Shown: positions 25,514 to 34,800, counted from the first letter of the stretch. The stretch is DNA of 64,000 bases from Leucobacter komagatae (GCF_006716085.1 NZ_VFON01000001.1:3228531-3292530), one strand, 5' to 3'. Made by a program: numbers and translations. Notes: generated by a model from the letters alone, not told the origin.

Positions 25514-26620
25514 TTAGAGCGGGTTCGCGCTCAAACTCTCGGTATTGAACAGCACAACGGTGCTCGACTCGGTGAGCCCAATCTCAGCGCGTGCGGCGAG
25601 CGACAGCCGCCTGGCGCCGGCGAGCGTCGCCGCCCCGCACGGCCCCGAATCAACGCCCTCGGCCTGCAGCGTCGCGACCGCGGCGCGGGCGTCGTCGTCG
25701 GTGACGAGCACGGCTGCATCGGCGCCCGCTTGCAGCACGGGCCACGCAAGGTCAGACACTGTGCCGCAATTCAGCCCGAGCATCACGGTGTGTGCGGTGT
25801 CGACGGGGCCTGGCTCGCCGGTAGTGAGTGCGTGGAACACTGAGGGGGCTGTCTCCGGCTCGACGATAGCTACCGAGGGTGAGCCCTCACCACCGCGGAA
25901 ATGAGCGACGATGGCCTGTGCGAGTGAGCCGACACCTGCCGGTGCGAGAGCGAGGTCGACGGCCTCGATCTCGAGCTGGGCGAGCTGCTCGTCGAGCTCA
26001 TCGAGCATCGTGCTGTACCCGTCAACGATCCAGCCCGGAATCTCGTGATATCCCTCCCATGCGGTGTCTTGGATCACGAGCGCTGCGTCACCGTGGGAGT
26101 CTGCGGCGTCTCGCATGGCGGCAACGACATCGTCGTATGGCAGCGCGAGGAGGTGCGTCGTTGCGCCCTCGCCCGAGATCGCTGACATCGCCGCCTCGGT
26201 GAGCGTGTCCGGGTAAAAGATGGTGCACGCAAGTCCAATCAAACGCGCGGTGTGCGCGACCGCGCGGCCGTGGTTCCCGTCTGTTGCAGCGAAGAGCGTG
26301 ACCGGCGGGTGCGAGGGCGCCTGCGCCCGCAGCTCGTCGAGGGACAGCGTAGTCGCGCTGCCCCAACGGGCGGAGAGCGCGCGGGCGATTGCGTACGAAG
26401 CGCCAAGAATCTTGAATGCGGGGAGGCCGAGTCGCGAGGACTCATCTTTCACGAGAACGCGGCCAACGCCAAGTTCGGCCGCGACCGCGGGGAGGTTGAC
26501 CAGCGGTGTCGGGTGGTAGCCAGGGAAGCCCGCGTGGAAGGCGCGCACGTCGTCGGAGGGTCGCGCGAGCTGCGCGGTACGGGCGGACGGGTTGAGATAG
26601 AGCGAAGGTGATGTCTGCAT
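25514..26620 (-). CDS. PLP enzyme of the diaminopropionate ammonia-lyase type
   Basis: The 368-residue product is a fold type II PLP enzyme. The start FPGYHPTPLVNLPAVAAELGVGRVLVKDESSRLGLPAFKILGAS contains the lysine (AFKILG, about residue 70) that would bind PLP. This N-terminus matches 2,3-diaminopropionate ammonia-lyase (DpaL), which gives pyruvate and two ammonia. The PLP phosphate loop is probably in GVGSLAQAIV. Threonine-dehydratase-like activity is the alternative. A divergent LysR regulator lies 80 bp upstream. Confidence 0.82.
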   Translation of the reverse strand: MQTSPSLYLNPSARTAQLARPSDDVRAFHAGFPGYHPTPLVNLPAVAAELGVGRVLVKDESSRLGLPAFKILGASYAIARALSARWGSATTLSLDELRAQAPSHPPVTLFAATDGNHGRAVAHTARLIGLACTIFYPDTLTEAAMSAISGEGATTHLLALPYDDVVAAMRDAADSHGDAALVIQDTAWEGYHEIPGWIVDGYSTMLDELDEQLAQLEIEAVDLALAPAGVGSLAQAIVAHFRGGEGSPSVAIVEPETAPSVFHALTTGEPGPVDTAHTVMLGLNCGTVSDLAWPVLQAGADAAVLVTDDDARAAVATLQAEGVDSGPCGAATLAGARRLSLAARAEIGLTESSTVVLFNTESLSANPL

Positions 26621-26700
26621 TCCTGAAGTCTCGCAAGACCTTTCGTCTAATAAAAGCGGATATTGTTGGATAGTATCGTCCCTAATTTACGGAGGATGGC
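26621..26700. promoter_or_regulatory. Divergent promoter and LysR-box region
   Basis: The 80-bp gap between the PLP-enzyme and LysR genes is unusually AT-rich. It contains the imperfect dyad ATATTGTTGGATAGTAT (26660-26676 approx.), of T-N11-A type, a likely LysR site. GGAGG (26691-26695) is the RBS of the LysR gene. Confidence 0.5.
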
Positions 26701-27645
26701 GTGTCGGAGATCCGTCGGTTGCAGACCTTTCTCGACTTCGCGCGACTCGGCACAGTCGCGGCAGTAGCCGAGGCGACTCAGTACAGCACCTCCGCGGTCT
26801 CCCAGCAGCTTGAGAAGCTTGCGGGCGAGATTGGTGTGCCCCTCGTGCAGCCACACGGAAGGCTGCTGAAACTCACGGCGGCGGGGGAGACTCTCGCAAG
26901 AGAAGCGCCAACCGTGCTCGACGCCTGGGACAGGGCAAGATCAAGAGCCCTTGCGACGACTGGAGAGGTTCGCGGCGCCGTCGCCATCGCGGCGTTCCAA
27001 TCGGGGTGTCTCGCGCTCTTCCCCAGATTGCTTGCAGCCCTCCGCACTGAGCACCCGGGCGTACGTGTGAGCTGTACGCAGGCGGAGCCCGATCGAGCAA
27101 TCGTGGCTCTGCGGGCGCGCGAGATCGATATTGCGATCGTTGAGCGTTACGCCGGGCAGCACCCCGAACCCCATTCTGACCTGGCAGAACTGTATCTCGG
27201 TGACGACGACATGCTGCTTGCGGTTCCAGCGGAGTGGGGGCCGGTCACCGAACTCACGCAACTCGCAGAGCACCCCTGGGTGTTTGAAGAACGTGGTGGG
27301 CCCGAACGGGCGTGGGCGGAAGCGCTCTGCCACGAGGCAGGGTTTGCACCGGTCGTCGCGCATGAGACGTCTGACGTCATCGTTCGCTGCGCGATGGTTG
27401 CCTCTGGCGCCGCCGCGGCATTTATTCCGGCGCTCACACCCGAGCCGCTGCGCCTTGGCGCAATCTGCACGCCGCTCCCACGCGCCCAGTCGCGCAGCCT
27501 GGTCGCGCTCACCAGGTCGAGCGCTTCCGCGGACGCAGCAATCGCGGCCGTGGTGCAGAGTTTGGCCACGGTTGCGGTGCGCACGACTGCTCGGGCTCGT
27601 GGTGCTGGCGAGCGTTCTGGTCTGGCCGCACAGGCCAGCAGTTAG
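26701..27645 (+). CDS. LysR family transcriptional regulator
   Basis: The 314-residue product has an N-terminal winged helix (RRLQTFLDFARLGTVAAVAEATQYSTSAVSQQLEKL) and a LysR substrate-binding domain at about 95-290. The start is GTG 26701 with GGAGG five bases before. It is divergent from the diaminopropionate ammonia-lyase-like gene, the classic arrangement for a LysR regulator and its target. The inducer is not predictable but may be the amino acid substrate of that enzyme. Confidence 0.92.
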   Translation: MSEIRRLQTFLDFARLGTVAAVAEATQYSTSAVSQQLEKLAGEIGVPLVQPHGRLLKLTAAGETLAREAPTVLDAWDRARSRALATTGEVRGAVAIAAFQSGCLALFPRLLAALRTEHPGVRVSCTQAEPDRAIVALRAREIDIAIVERYAGQHPEPHSDLAELYLGDDDMLLAVPAEWGPVTELTQLAEHPWVFEERGGPERAWAEALCHEAGFAPVVAHETSDVIVRCAMVASGAAAAFIPALTPEPLRLGAICTPLPRAQSRSLVALTRSSASADAAIAAVVQSLATVAVRTTARARGAGERSGLAAQASS

Positions 27646-27752
27646 GTGAGCTCGGGCGCTCGGGCGTGCAGTTTGCGCAGCGGCGCGGTCAATTTGCGCA
27701 CAGTTTCGCTCGGCTGCCCGTCGGCACGCCCGGCCGCTCTTACGCTTCTCAG

Positions 27753-29447
27753 ATGCACCTGATTTCTCGCCGTTCCCGCACACCCAGGCCTGTATCCACG
27801 ACGACCCTGTCGCCTCTCGCGCTCGCCGTCGCGGCAGCGATCGCCTTTGGTGGGGTGGGGCTCTCTGCAGCCGCACCCGCTGTCGCCGCGCCCATTCAGG
27901 CTGAGTCGCCTGGGCGATTGCCCGTTCCCCTAGGCGAGACGGAGCTCTCCGCGCCAGGGGTGGTTGATGTGGAGACAACCACGGTGCTGAACATCATCAA
28001 CGCACCGACCAGCTACGGTGGCTTCGCGATTCTCAGTGCGATTGTTGAACCGACGGGGCCAGCCATCCTCATGGGCCAGAGCGTCGAATTCGAGTCCGAC
28101 GGCGTGAGCATTGGCTCAAGCCCGCTGCTCTATGTAAGTGGGGGAAAGTTCATCTCGCTGCTCCCTGTGGCCTACGTGCCCGATGCAGGGACGCACTCAA
28201 TCATCGCCCGGTTTGCGGGTGCGTACGATGAGACCACGGGAAACAATGCGCTCCCGTCCGCGAGCGCGCCATACGAAATGGTAGTCGCTCCGGTAGCGAC
28301 TGAGACGTGGATCACCGCTGCGCCGAGCACGGTTCTGGCCTTCGAACAGGTGGACATCTCGGCACGAGTCTCCTCTCCAGTCCCTGGGGCGAAAGGGCGG
28401 GTCGCGCTCTTCGCAGACGAGAGCCCGGTTGCGTACGCTGACCTCAGCGAAGACGGAAGCGCGAACTTCGTGGGCGTTTCCCTGCCGTGGGGCACTACCG
28501 CTCTCCGCGCCAAGTTCCTCGGAGGGGAAACCCGAAACTTCGCCGAGTCGACTTCCGTCGCGCAGCAGGTGTCTGTGACTGCGCTTGGCACCGCAGTGAC
28601 ACTCGAGGTCCCGCCGAGCACTGTCAGGGCCGACGAAACCCTGACTTTCTCGGGAACAGTGAGCAACACGGACGAGGCTAGCCGGGTAGATCCGCGCGGC
28701 GAGATCCAGATTCTCGTCGACGGTACTGTTCAGTACTCCGCTGTTCTTGGCGCGAGCGCAGATTCCACCGAGGGTGACGGGGCTGCGCAGTTCGCGATCG
28801 AGGCAGGTGAACTCTCGCTCGGAGAGCACTCCGTTCAGGCGCGTTTCCTTCCCAGCCCCGGCTTCTCGGGAGCCGAAAGCGCTGAGTTCGCGTTCCGAAT
28901 GCTCGGCGTTGAGACCGAGATCACGCCGGCTGAAGAGACTATGCGGGTCGCCCCCGGTGCGAGACTACCCTTGCCTGTCACGGTGACTGCCCTCGGGGCT
29001 GACGATCAGCCGAACGTCCCAGCTGACGGCAACGTTCAGGCCTTCATCGACAACCAGCCCTTCGGTGAGGCGTTCACCGTAGAGGGCGGTGTAGGCCGCG
29101 GCGAGCTTCCCCCGCTCGAGGTCGGTGAACACGAGGTTGAGCTTCGGTTCACCCCCGCCGACCACGGGCGGCTGAAAAGCTCAGCGATTGTGGCGGTGAT
29201 CGTCGCAGCCGAAGATGATGGAGGCACAGATGGAGGCACAGATGGAGACACAGATGGAGGTACCGATGGTGACTCTGATGGCGCGAGCCCAGAGCCGAAG
29301 CACCCCGATACCTCCGGCAAGAGTGAGCAAACGGCTGTGCTCGGCGCGACGGGGTCGGAGACCCCGCTGATCCTGCTCGGCGGCCTTGGCGCGCTGCTAC
29401 TTGGAGCCGGCGCTATTCTTGGCGGGCGGCGACTGCGGCGCAGGTAG
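27753..29447 (+). CDS. Cell-wall-anchored Ig-like surface protein with LAxTG-like sorting signal
   Basis: The ATG at 27753 starts a ~564-residue protein with a typical signal peptide (RRSRTP through ...AAAPAVAAP). The body has four Ig-like/beta domains, with motifs such as PTGPAILMGQSVEF, ARVSSPVPGAKGRVALF, and VPPSTVRADETLTFSG. A DGGTDGD repeat region and a Pro/Ser linker (SPEPKHPDTSGKS) come next. The C-terminus carries LGATGSE, a hydrophobic span and RRLRRR, which fits a variant LAxTG signal recognised by class E sortases. The sortase itself is not in this window. Function: adhesion or surface structure, inferred. Confidence 0.8.
   Translation: MHLISRRSRTPRPVSTTTLSPLALAVAAAIAFGGVGLSAAAPAVAAPIQAESPGRLPVPLGETELSAPGVVDVETTTVLNIINAPTSYGGFAILSAIVEPTGPAILMGQSVEFESDGVSIGSSPLLYVSGGKFISLLPVAYVPDAGTHSIIARFAGAYDETTGNNALPSASAPYEMVVAPVATETWITAAPSTVLAFEQVDISARVSSPVPGAKGRVALFADESPVAYADLSEDGSANFVGVSLPWGTTALRAKFLGGETRNFAESTSVAQQVSVTALGTAVTLEVPPSTVRADETLTFSGTVSNTDEASRVDPRGEIQILVDGTVQYSAVLGASADSTEGDGAAQFAIEAGELSLGEHSVQARFLPSPGFSGAESAEFAFRMLGVETEITPAEETMRVAPGARLPLPVTVTALGADDQPNVPADGNVQAFIDNQPFGEAFTVEGGVGRGELPPLEVGEHEVELRFTPADHGRLKSSAIVAVIVAAEDDGGTDGGTDGDTDGGTDGDSDGASPEPKHPDTSGKSEQTAVLGATGSETPLILLGGLGALLLGAGAILGGRRLRRR
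29216..29285 (+). repeat. 12-bp-period tandem repeat (GATGGAGGCACA-like)
   Basis: About five copies of a 12-base unit (GATGGAGGCACA, with variants) encode a DGGT/DGDT stretch in the wall-proximal part of the surface protein. Copy number could vary by slippage. Confidence 0.8.
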
Positions 29448-29472
29448 CGATCCAGGGCCGATGCCCCGGTGT

Positions 29473-29949
29473 TTAGCGGAAGAACACCGAGAAACCGAGC
29501 GTCGCGAGCACACCGAAGACGACGCCCCACAGGATGATCGAGATGATCTGCCAGAAGATGACCTGATTCTTCGGCGCGCCGAATGACACCATTGCCGCCG
29601 ACGTGATCTGGCTCGGCAGGAAGAGCTGCCCGAGCAGGCTTACGCCGGGCACGCCGAAGCGGTCAAAGCGCTCCTTGAGCTTCGCGCGGCGCGGAGTGAG
29701 CTCTTTCGCCTCTTTCCCCTGGGTCGCCTTCGCGCGCACACCGTGGGCGGTGAGCACAAAGATCAGCATTGAGATGACGTTGCCGATAACTGCGGCAGCG
29801 ACGGCGATCACCGGGTTGATACCGACGAGCACGCCGATGGCCGACCCGAAGTACGACTCCACGAACGGGATCGCTGCGATGAGGAAAACGCCGAACCACT
29901 GGAGGAACTCGGGGAGGGACGCGGTGAAATCCTGAAGCGACTCGAGCAT
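29473..29949 (-). CDS. Small multidrug-export family membrane protein
   Basis: The 158-residue product begins at ATG 29949 with GAAAGG six bases upstream. It has four hydrophobic segments (about 14-36, 44-67, 100-125 and 130-156) and the motif GVPGVSLLGQLFLPSQITSAAM, as found in the Sm_multidrug_ex family. Substrates and direction of transport are unknown. It is convergent with the surface-protein gene (25 bp apart) and divergent from the following two-component system. Confidence 0.82.
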   Translation of the reverse strand: MLESLQDFTASLPEFLQWFGVFLIAAIPFVESYFGSAIGVLVGINPVIAVAAAVIGNVISMLIFVLTAHGVRAKATQGKEAKELTPRRAKLKERFDRFGVPGVSLLGQLFLPSQITSAAMVSFGAPKNQVIFWQIISIILWGVVFGVLATLGFSVFFR

Positions 29950-30144
29950 GATGACCTTTCGAAGTATGACGGCGAGGTGCCGCGGTACACCAATCGTTTC
30001 GCAGGCCGCGGCACCCCAGTAGTGCCGCGGTGTCACCGCTCCGTGTGAGATTCCGTTGGCCCGAGCCATGACATTTGTCATGCGTCGCGTGTGCGGAGTC
30101 TTGTCGGGTCCGTTCGTGCCACTGCTGCCCGTATGCTGACACTG

Positions 30145-31335
30145 ATGTCTGCACAGAAGAACACACGAACCCCCTTCGAGGGGGTGAACGCAACCTGGAA
30201 CTACACGCTCGGCTCGATTGTGTTCCTGTTCCTGATGCTTGACCTGATCGTCATTGCCGACCTGGTCGTCCGCTACCTGGAGACCGGGTCGATGCTGCTG
30301 CGTGTACTCGTGGCCGTCTGCGTGCTGGCGTCGGCCACCCGTATCAGGTACTGCTGGTTCTTGCGCGGAGACTCTGAGGGCCGCCTTCCACACGTCGGCT
30401 GGACGATCGCGCTGTTCGCGCCCGCTGTTGCCGCGTGGGGGCTCGCATTCGTGCTGCCAGAGGGTTCGGTTTACGCTGCGGCGCAGCTCTGGTTCTCGGG
30501 AGTGCTGTTCGCAATCGTGCTGCGGCGCGCGCTCCGGTGGCTCGTGATGCTCGCACTGGCGGTGGCGACCGCGATCCCGATCTTTGTGCGCGCGCTCCTC
30601 GGCGACGAGGGGCTGGAGCTGACCGAGCGCGGCGCCGGGCCGTTCGTCATGATGTACGGGCTGCTGCTGCCGTTCATGTTGATCTCGAGCCTTTGGCTGT
30701 GGCGCGTTGTGTGGCGGCTCGACGAGGCCAGGCATCTTGCCGCGGAACTCGCGGTCACCCAGGAGCGGCTGCGGTTCGCTGCCGACCTCCACGACATTCA
30801 GGGGCACCACCTGCAGGTCATCGCGCTGAAGGCAGAGCTCGTTGAACGCACGCTCGAGGCGAAGCCCGAGTACGCGGCCGAGCAGGTTGGGGAGATCCGC
30901 CTCATCGCGAAGGAGGCGCTCGAGGAGACCCGCTCGCTCGTCGCAGGGCTCCGCGAGGTTGCGCTCGACGTCGAACTGGAGAACGCCCGCGAGGTGCTCA
31001 CGCTCTCGGGTGCGGAGTGCGAGCTCGATATTGCGGGGACGCCCTCGGGTCGCGAGGCGCAGCGGGTGCTTGCGTTCGCGGTTCGCGAGGCGACAACAAA
31101 CATCCTGCGCCACAGCGGCGCGACAGCCGCCAAGCTCGCGCTTCGCCCGGCACGTGGGGGCTACGAGCTGGTCGTCACGAACAACGGCCTTGTTGAGGGG
31201 TACGAGCAGGGGAGCGGAAGTGGGCTTTCCGGTTTGCGGGAGCGCGTCGCGGCGTTGGGCGGCACTCTCTCTGCGGGGGCCTTGAATGACAACTTTGAAC
31301 TACGACTCTGGGTGCCAGAAGGAGCAACAACGTGA
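30145..31335 (+). CDS. Sensor histidine kinase, HisKA_3/NarL-partner type
   Basis: The ~396-residue product has five to six membrane helices over residues 1-175 (for example VFLFLMLDLIVIADLVV and PFMLISSLWLWRVVW). The HisKA_3 domain has its phosphate-accepting His in ADLHDIQGHHLQVIAL (about residue 213). A C-terminal HATPase_c domain follows (VREATTNILRHS and GSGLSGLRERVAALGG). The architecture resembles DesK/LiaS-type membrane sensors. It overlaps the response-regulator gene by 4 bases. ATG 30145 is chosen, 30133 being an alternative. Confidence 0.9.
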   Translation: MSAQKNTRTPFEGVNATWNYTLGSIVFLFLMLDLIVIADLVVRYLETGSMLLRVLVAVCVLASATRIRYCWFLRGDSEGRLPHVGWTIALFAPAVAAWGLAFVLPEGSVYAAAQLWFSGVLFAIVLRRALRWLVMLALAVATAIPIFVRALLGDEGLELTERGAGPFVMMYGLLLPFMLISSLWLWRVVWRLDEARHLAAELAVTQERLRFAADLHDIQGHHLQVIALKAELVERTLEAKPEYAAEQVGEIRLIAKEALEETRSLVAGLREVALDVELENAREVLTLSGAECELDIAGTPSGREAQRVLAFAVREATTNILRHSGATAAKLALRPARGGYELVVTNNGLVEGYEQGSGSGLSGLRERVAALGGTLSAGALNDNFELRLWVPEGATT

Positions 31336-31982
31336 GCGAAGAACTGGGCAGGCACACTGCATCGCCGAAGGGCGGCCCGATCCGGCTGCTCATCGCTGAC
31401 GACGAGCACCTCATCCGGAGCGCGCTCGAAGCGTTGCTCGGGCTCGAACCCGACATCGAAGTGGTCGCCGGAACCGACAACGGCGCGAGTGCGGCCGAGC
31501 TCGCGATCGAGTTGCAGCCTGACATCTGCCTGCTCGACCTCGAGATGCCACAGGCAGACGGAATCGAGGCTGCCGAGCGGATCGCGGCCAAGGTTCCCAC
31601 CGCCCGCGTCATCATCGTGACGCGGCATGCCAGGCCCGGGGTGCTCAGGCGGGCGCTCGCCGCAAAGATCGCTGGTTTCGTGCCGAAGTCGACGCCAGCG
31701 GGCGACCTCGCGAACGTCATCCGTGACGTCGCGGCGGGCAAGCGCTACATTGACCCCGAGATCGCTGCGGCCGCGCTGACCGCCGAGCGCAGCCCGCTCA
31801 CCGACCGGGAGCTCGACGTGCTGCGGGCGACGCGGACGTCGTCAAGCGTGCAGGAGATCGCCGACGCGCTCTTCCTCTCGGCTGGGACGGTGCGAAACTA
31901 CCTCTCCGCGGCCATGACGAAGCTCGGTGCGAGCAACCGCTACGACGCGGCCGAGCACGCCTGGCAGCAGGGGTGGATCTAG
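31332..31982 (+). CDS. NarL/FixJ family response regulator
   Basis: The 216-residue protein has a receiver domain (RLLIADDEHLIRSALEALL ... ICLLDLEMPQADG, phosphoacceptor Asp about residue 65) and a LuxR-type helix-turn-helix (LTDRELDVLRATRTSSSVQEIADALFLSAGTVRNYLSA). The GTG start is in the overlap with the kinase gene. Targets are unknown; the small multidrug-export gene next door is a candidate. Confidence 0.93.
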   Translation: MSEELGRHTASPKGGPIRLLIADDEHLIRSALEALLGLEPDIEVVAGTDNGASAAELAIELQPDICLLDLEMPQADGIEAAERIAAKVPTARVIIVTRHARPGVLRRALAAKIAGFVPKSTPAGDLANVIRDVAAGKRYIDPEIAAAALTAERSPLTDRELDVLRATRTSSSVQEIADALFLSAGTVRNYLSAAMTKLGASNRYDAAEHAWQQGWI

Positions 31983-32034
31983 GCCCGCCGGCCCCTCCGC
32001 CCTCGCCCGCCGGCCCCTCACCATCCTCCCCCCC

Positions 32035-32100
32035 CTCAATTTCTCGAGAACACGCCAAACTCCCCGGGTATTTGGGGAACAGCAGATTATTTGGGTGGGA
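32035..32100. repeat. Dispersed intergenic element, copy A (TTCTCGAGAA-bearing)
   Basis: This sequence shares a 27-base block (23 matches, CTCAxTTTCTCGAGxxCAC-CCAAACT) plus CCGG and a final TTTGGGTGGG with the region at 57732-57807. It contains the palindrome TTCTCGAGAA and is followed by G-rich repeats in both places. Confidence 0.55.
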
Positions 32101-32111
32101 GCGGGCGGGAA

Positions 32112-32190
32112 GGGAGCGCGGCAGCGGGATCGCGGCAGCGGCAGCGGCAGCGGGAGCGGGATCGCGGCAGCGGCAGCGGGGTCGCGCCCG
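32112..32190 (+). repeat. GCGGCA/GCGGGA hexamer-type simple repeat
   Basis: A run of GCGGCA, GCGGGA and GGATCGCGGCA units fills most of the gap before the ankyrin gene. It has no coding appearance, and three GGATCGCGGCAGCGG-like copies recur within it. Confidence 0.75.
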
Positions 32191-32202
32191 CGGCAGCCCG
32201 CC

Positions 32203-32997
32203 CTACACCCCGCCCGCGGCCTGAATGAGCTCGGCAAGCGCCCACGAACCACGCGCCTGAGCGTTGGCGAGGGGAGTGTTGCCCTGGCCGTCTCGGAGGT
32301 TCGGGTCGGCCCCGCCTGCGAGTAGCAACCGCACGGTCTCCTGATGGTCAGGTCCGTCGGTGCCGAGCAGCACGGCCTCCTGCAGCGCCGTCCAACCGAG
32401 GTTGTTCACGTGGTTCGGGTCGATGCCCGCGGCCAGCAGCATGCGGGTCACCTCGACGTGGCCGTGCTCGCCGGCCGGGATCAGCGCGGTACCGCCAAAG
32501 CGGTTGGTGCTCTTCAAATCGGCCCCGTGCGCGAGCGTCAGGCGAAGGATCTCGTTGTACCCCTCGGCGCCCGCATACAGGTACGCGCTGTCCTCGATAT
32601 CGTCCTTCGCGTTCACGTCAGCACCGGCCTCGATGAGGGCTGTCGCGGCGGCGACGGCGTTTGCCTTCGTTGCTGCGACGAGGGGAGTCCTGCCGGCCTC
32701 ACCACGAAGCTCGAGGTCTGCCCCCCGCTCAATTGCCGACCGGACCCCGTCGCCATCGTCGGCGGCGACCGCGGCGGCGAGGTCGGCGTTCGCCTGCGGG
32801 TCTGGCTGCACGGGTTCGGGCTTCGGCGTTGGGGTCGCCGCGGGTGGCTTCGGGGACGCCGTGGGCTGGCGCGACTCAGGTTCGGCGGCGCAGCCCGCGA
32901 GCAACGTTACCCCAGCAACGAGGAGAGCTGGGAGCACGAGGCGCGTACGACCGAGCGGCCTGGCGGTGTGTGAACGGGCGGGGAAGATACGTGCCAC
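32203..32997 (-). CDS. Ankyrin-repeat lipoprotein
   Basis: The 264-residue product starts at a GTG (32997) with AGGAG 8 bases upstream. It has an LPALLVAGVTLLAGC lipobox (Cys about residue 36). A Pro/Thr-rich linker (PTASPKPPAATPTPKPEP) follows. Four to five ankyrin repeats then cover residues ~90-255 (for example GRTPLVAATKANAVAAATALIEAGADVNAKDD and GNTPLANAQARG). It would be anchored to the outer face of the membrane. Ankyrin domains bind other proteins; the partner is unknown. Confidence 0.9.
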   Translation of the reverse strand: MARIFPARSHTARPLGRTRLVLPALLVAGVTLLAGCAAEPESRQPTASPKPPAATPTPKPEPVQPDPQANADLAAAVAADDGDGVRSAIERGADLELRGEAGRTPLVAATKANAVAAATALIEAGADVNAKDDIEDSAYLYAGAEGYNEILRLTLAHGADLKSTNRFGGTALIPAGEHGHVEVTRMLLAAGIDPNHVNNLGWTALQEAVLLGTDGPDHQETVRLLLAGGADPNLRDGQGNTPLANAQARGSWALAELIQAAGGV

Positions 32998-33222
32998 TGG
33001 TGATTCTCCTCGGGGTGCGGTGAGTGCTCGCAATAGTAATCCTCGGAGCTGTGCCGGAGCGGGGCGGCCGGCGCCCGCGCGCCGGTAGCGACAGTATGCA
33101 AACTGCACACCACCGACGGCGAGCTGGGCCAACAACGGCCCGAAATCGCGTGAAATTGGCTCGTAGCATTGCGAGTGCAACCGGGCAGGAGGTCATCGTG
33201 GACCACCCGGGAAAGGACGGCA

Positions 33223-34800
33223 ATGAGGCTGAAACACCTGCTCTGGGAATCTCCCGCCGCTGGCTCGGAGCGCGACTGCATCGGTGACGAGCGCGGCATT
33301 CTGAGCTACCAGGAAACTGACATCCAGGCCCGGGCGCTCGCGCGGCAGCTCGCCGAGGCTGGCATCGGGGAGGGCGACGTGGTCGCGCTCATGCTTGAGA
33401 ACAGCGTCGAGCTGCTGCTCGGGATACTCGCTGCCTGGCTCCTTGGCGCGGCCGCGACCCCGATCAACCCGACGTTCACCGAGCGCGAGCTGAACTACCA
33501 GCTTGAGGATTCGAACGCGAAGCTCCTCATCGCAGACGAGCACACGTCGGTCGCAGCCAACGGGCTCGCGATCGCGCGCCTTGATCTCGCTGACATCCGT
33601 GCACGACTCCGCGGCCCCGTTGCAGCAGGCAGCCCAGGCGGCCCAGGCAGCCCAGGCAGCCCAGGCAGCCCCGTTGGCCCAGCCAGGCCTGGCTCACCAC
33701 TCCCGACCCCCGAAACGCCGGCCGACCAGCTCGCACTGCTCATTTACACGAGCGGGTCGACGGGGCAGCCGAAGGGCGTCATGCTCGACCACGCGAACCT
33801 GCACGCGATGGCTGAGGGGCTCGCGACCCACACAGCGATCACCGCGGACGATCGCGCACTCGTCGTACTCCCGATGTTTCACGTCAACGCAATCTGCGTG
33901 AGCTGGCTGGCGCCGATGCTCGTCGGCGGGTCAACGGTCATTATGCCCCGGTTCACGCCGACGGGTCTGCTCGATGCAATCGCACGCTTCCGGCCCACCT
34001 ACTTCTCGGTGGTTCCAGCAATTCTTGCGAAGCTCGTTGAGTTGCCGAGAGACACCCCGGTGGACTTCAGCTCCGTTCGGTTTGTGATCTGCGGGGCGGC
34101 CCCGGTCTCGGCCGAGCTGCTGCAGCTCAGTGCTGACCGCTTCGGCCTACACATCATCGAGGGCTACGGCCTCACTGAGTCAACGTGCGCGTCGGCGTGT
34201 ATCCCCCTCGCGGGCCCCCACAAGATCGGCACAGTCGGGCCGGCACTCGCTGGCCAGCGGATCAAGCTCACGGACCCCGATGGGAACCCCGTGCCGACGG
34301 GCGAGCGCGGCGAGGTGCGAATTAGCGGGCCCACCATTATGCGCGGCTACCTCGGGCGCCCCGAAGCAACCGCCGAGACGATCGTCGATGGCTGGCTCCG
34401 CACAGGAGATGTCGGCGTGCTCGACGAAGACGGATATCTCAGGATCGTCGACCGCATCAAAGACATGATCATTCGCGGCGGCGAGAACCTGTACCCGAAA
34501 GAGATCGAGGCACACCTGGCGGCCCACCCAGCGGTGCTCGAATCGGCGGTCGTTGGTGCGCAGCACCCGCAGCTCGGCGAGGTGCCCGTCGCGTATGTCG
34601 TGCTGCTGCCGGGGGCGGAAGCGACGAGCGCCGACCTCCTCGCGCACTGCGCGGCGGGCCTCATGAAAGTGAAGGTTCCGGCACGGCTCACGCTTGTCGA
34701 CGACCTACCCCGCAACCCCGTCGGCAAGGTCGACAAGCCCGAACTGCGCAGGCAGACCCCGCCGGTCGCCGAGCCCGTCCGTCAGCGGGTGAGCGCCTGA
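33223..34800 (+). CDS. AMP-dependent acyl-CoA synthetase/ligase
   Basis: The 525-residue product has the AMP-binding signature YTSGSTGQPKG, the EGYGLTEST motif, YLRIVDRIKDMI and NPVGKVDK with the catalytic Lys. It activates a carboxylic acid with ATP and CoA. It starts at ATG 33223 with GAAAGGA upstream. An odd collagen-like insertion (GSPGGPGSPGSPGSP, about residues 135-152) lies just before the P-loop region and is encoded by a 9-bp tandem array. It is probably part of the catabolic/lipid region with the following DUF3556 gene. The specific acid is unknown. Confidence 0.9.
   Translation: MRLKHLLWESPAAGSERDCIGDERGILSYQETDIQARALARQLAEAGIGEGDVVALMLENSVELLLGILAAWLLGAAATPINPTFTERELNYQLEDSNAKLLIADEHTSVAANGLAIARLDLADIRARLRGPVAAGSPGGPGSPGSPGSPVGPARPGSPLPTPETPADQLALLIYTSGSTGQPKGVMLDHANLHAMAEGLATHTAITADDRALVVLPMFHVNAICVSWLAPMLVGGSTVIMPRFTPTGLLDAIARFRPTYFSVVPAILAKLVELPRDTPVDFSSVRFVICGAAPVSAELLQLSADRFGLHIIEGYGLTESTCASACIPLAGPHKIGTVGPALAGQRIKLTDPDGNPVPTGERGEVRISGPTIMRGYLGRPEATAETIVDGWLRTGDVGVLDEDGYLRIVDRIKDMIIRGGENLYPKEIEAHLAAHPAVLESAVVGAQHPQLGEVPVAYVVLLPGAEATSADLLAHCAAGLMKVKVPARLTLVDDLPRNPVGKVDKPELRRQTPPVAEPVRQRVSA
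33628..33672 (+). repeat. Five-copy 9-bp tandem repeat inside the synthetase gene
   Basis: Units GGCAGCCCA, GGCGGCCCA, GGCAGCCCA, GGCAGCCCA and GGCAGCCCC stand in tandem and keep frame, so unit changes would lengthen or shorten the protein by three residues. Confidence 0.9.

Noticed and set aside
29950..31113. Long upstream extension of the small multidrug-export gene
   Set aside because: It is antisense to the sensor kinase gene; the RBS GAAAGG and ATG 29949 give a complete family-length protein.
32112..32190. Possible CRISPR-like array
   Set aside because: The repeats are short simple hexamers without unique spacers of uniform length.
33628..33672. Possible frameshift or foreign insertion in the acyl-CoA synthetase gene
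   Set aside because: All units are multiples of 9 bases and both flanks stay in frame with family motifs, so this is an in-frame repeat, not a disruption.
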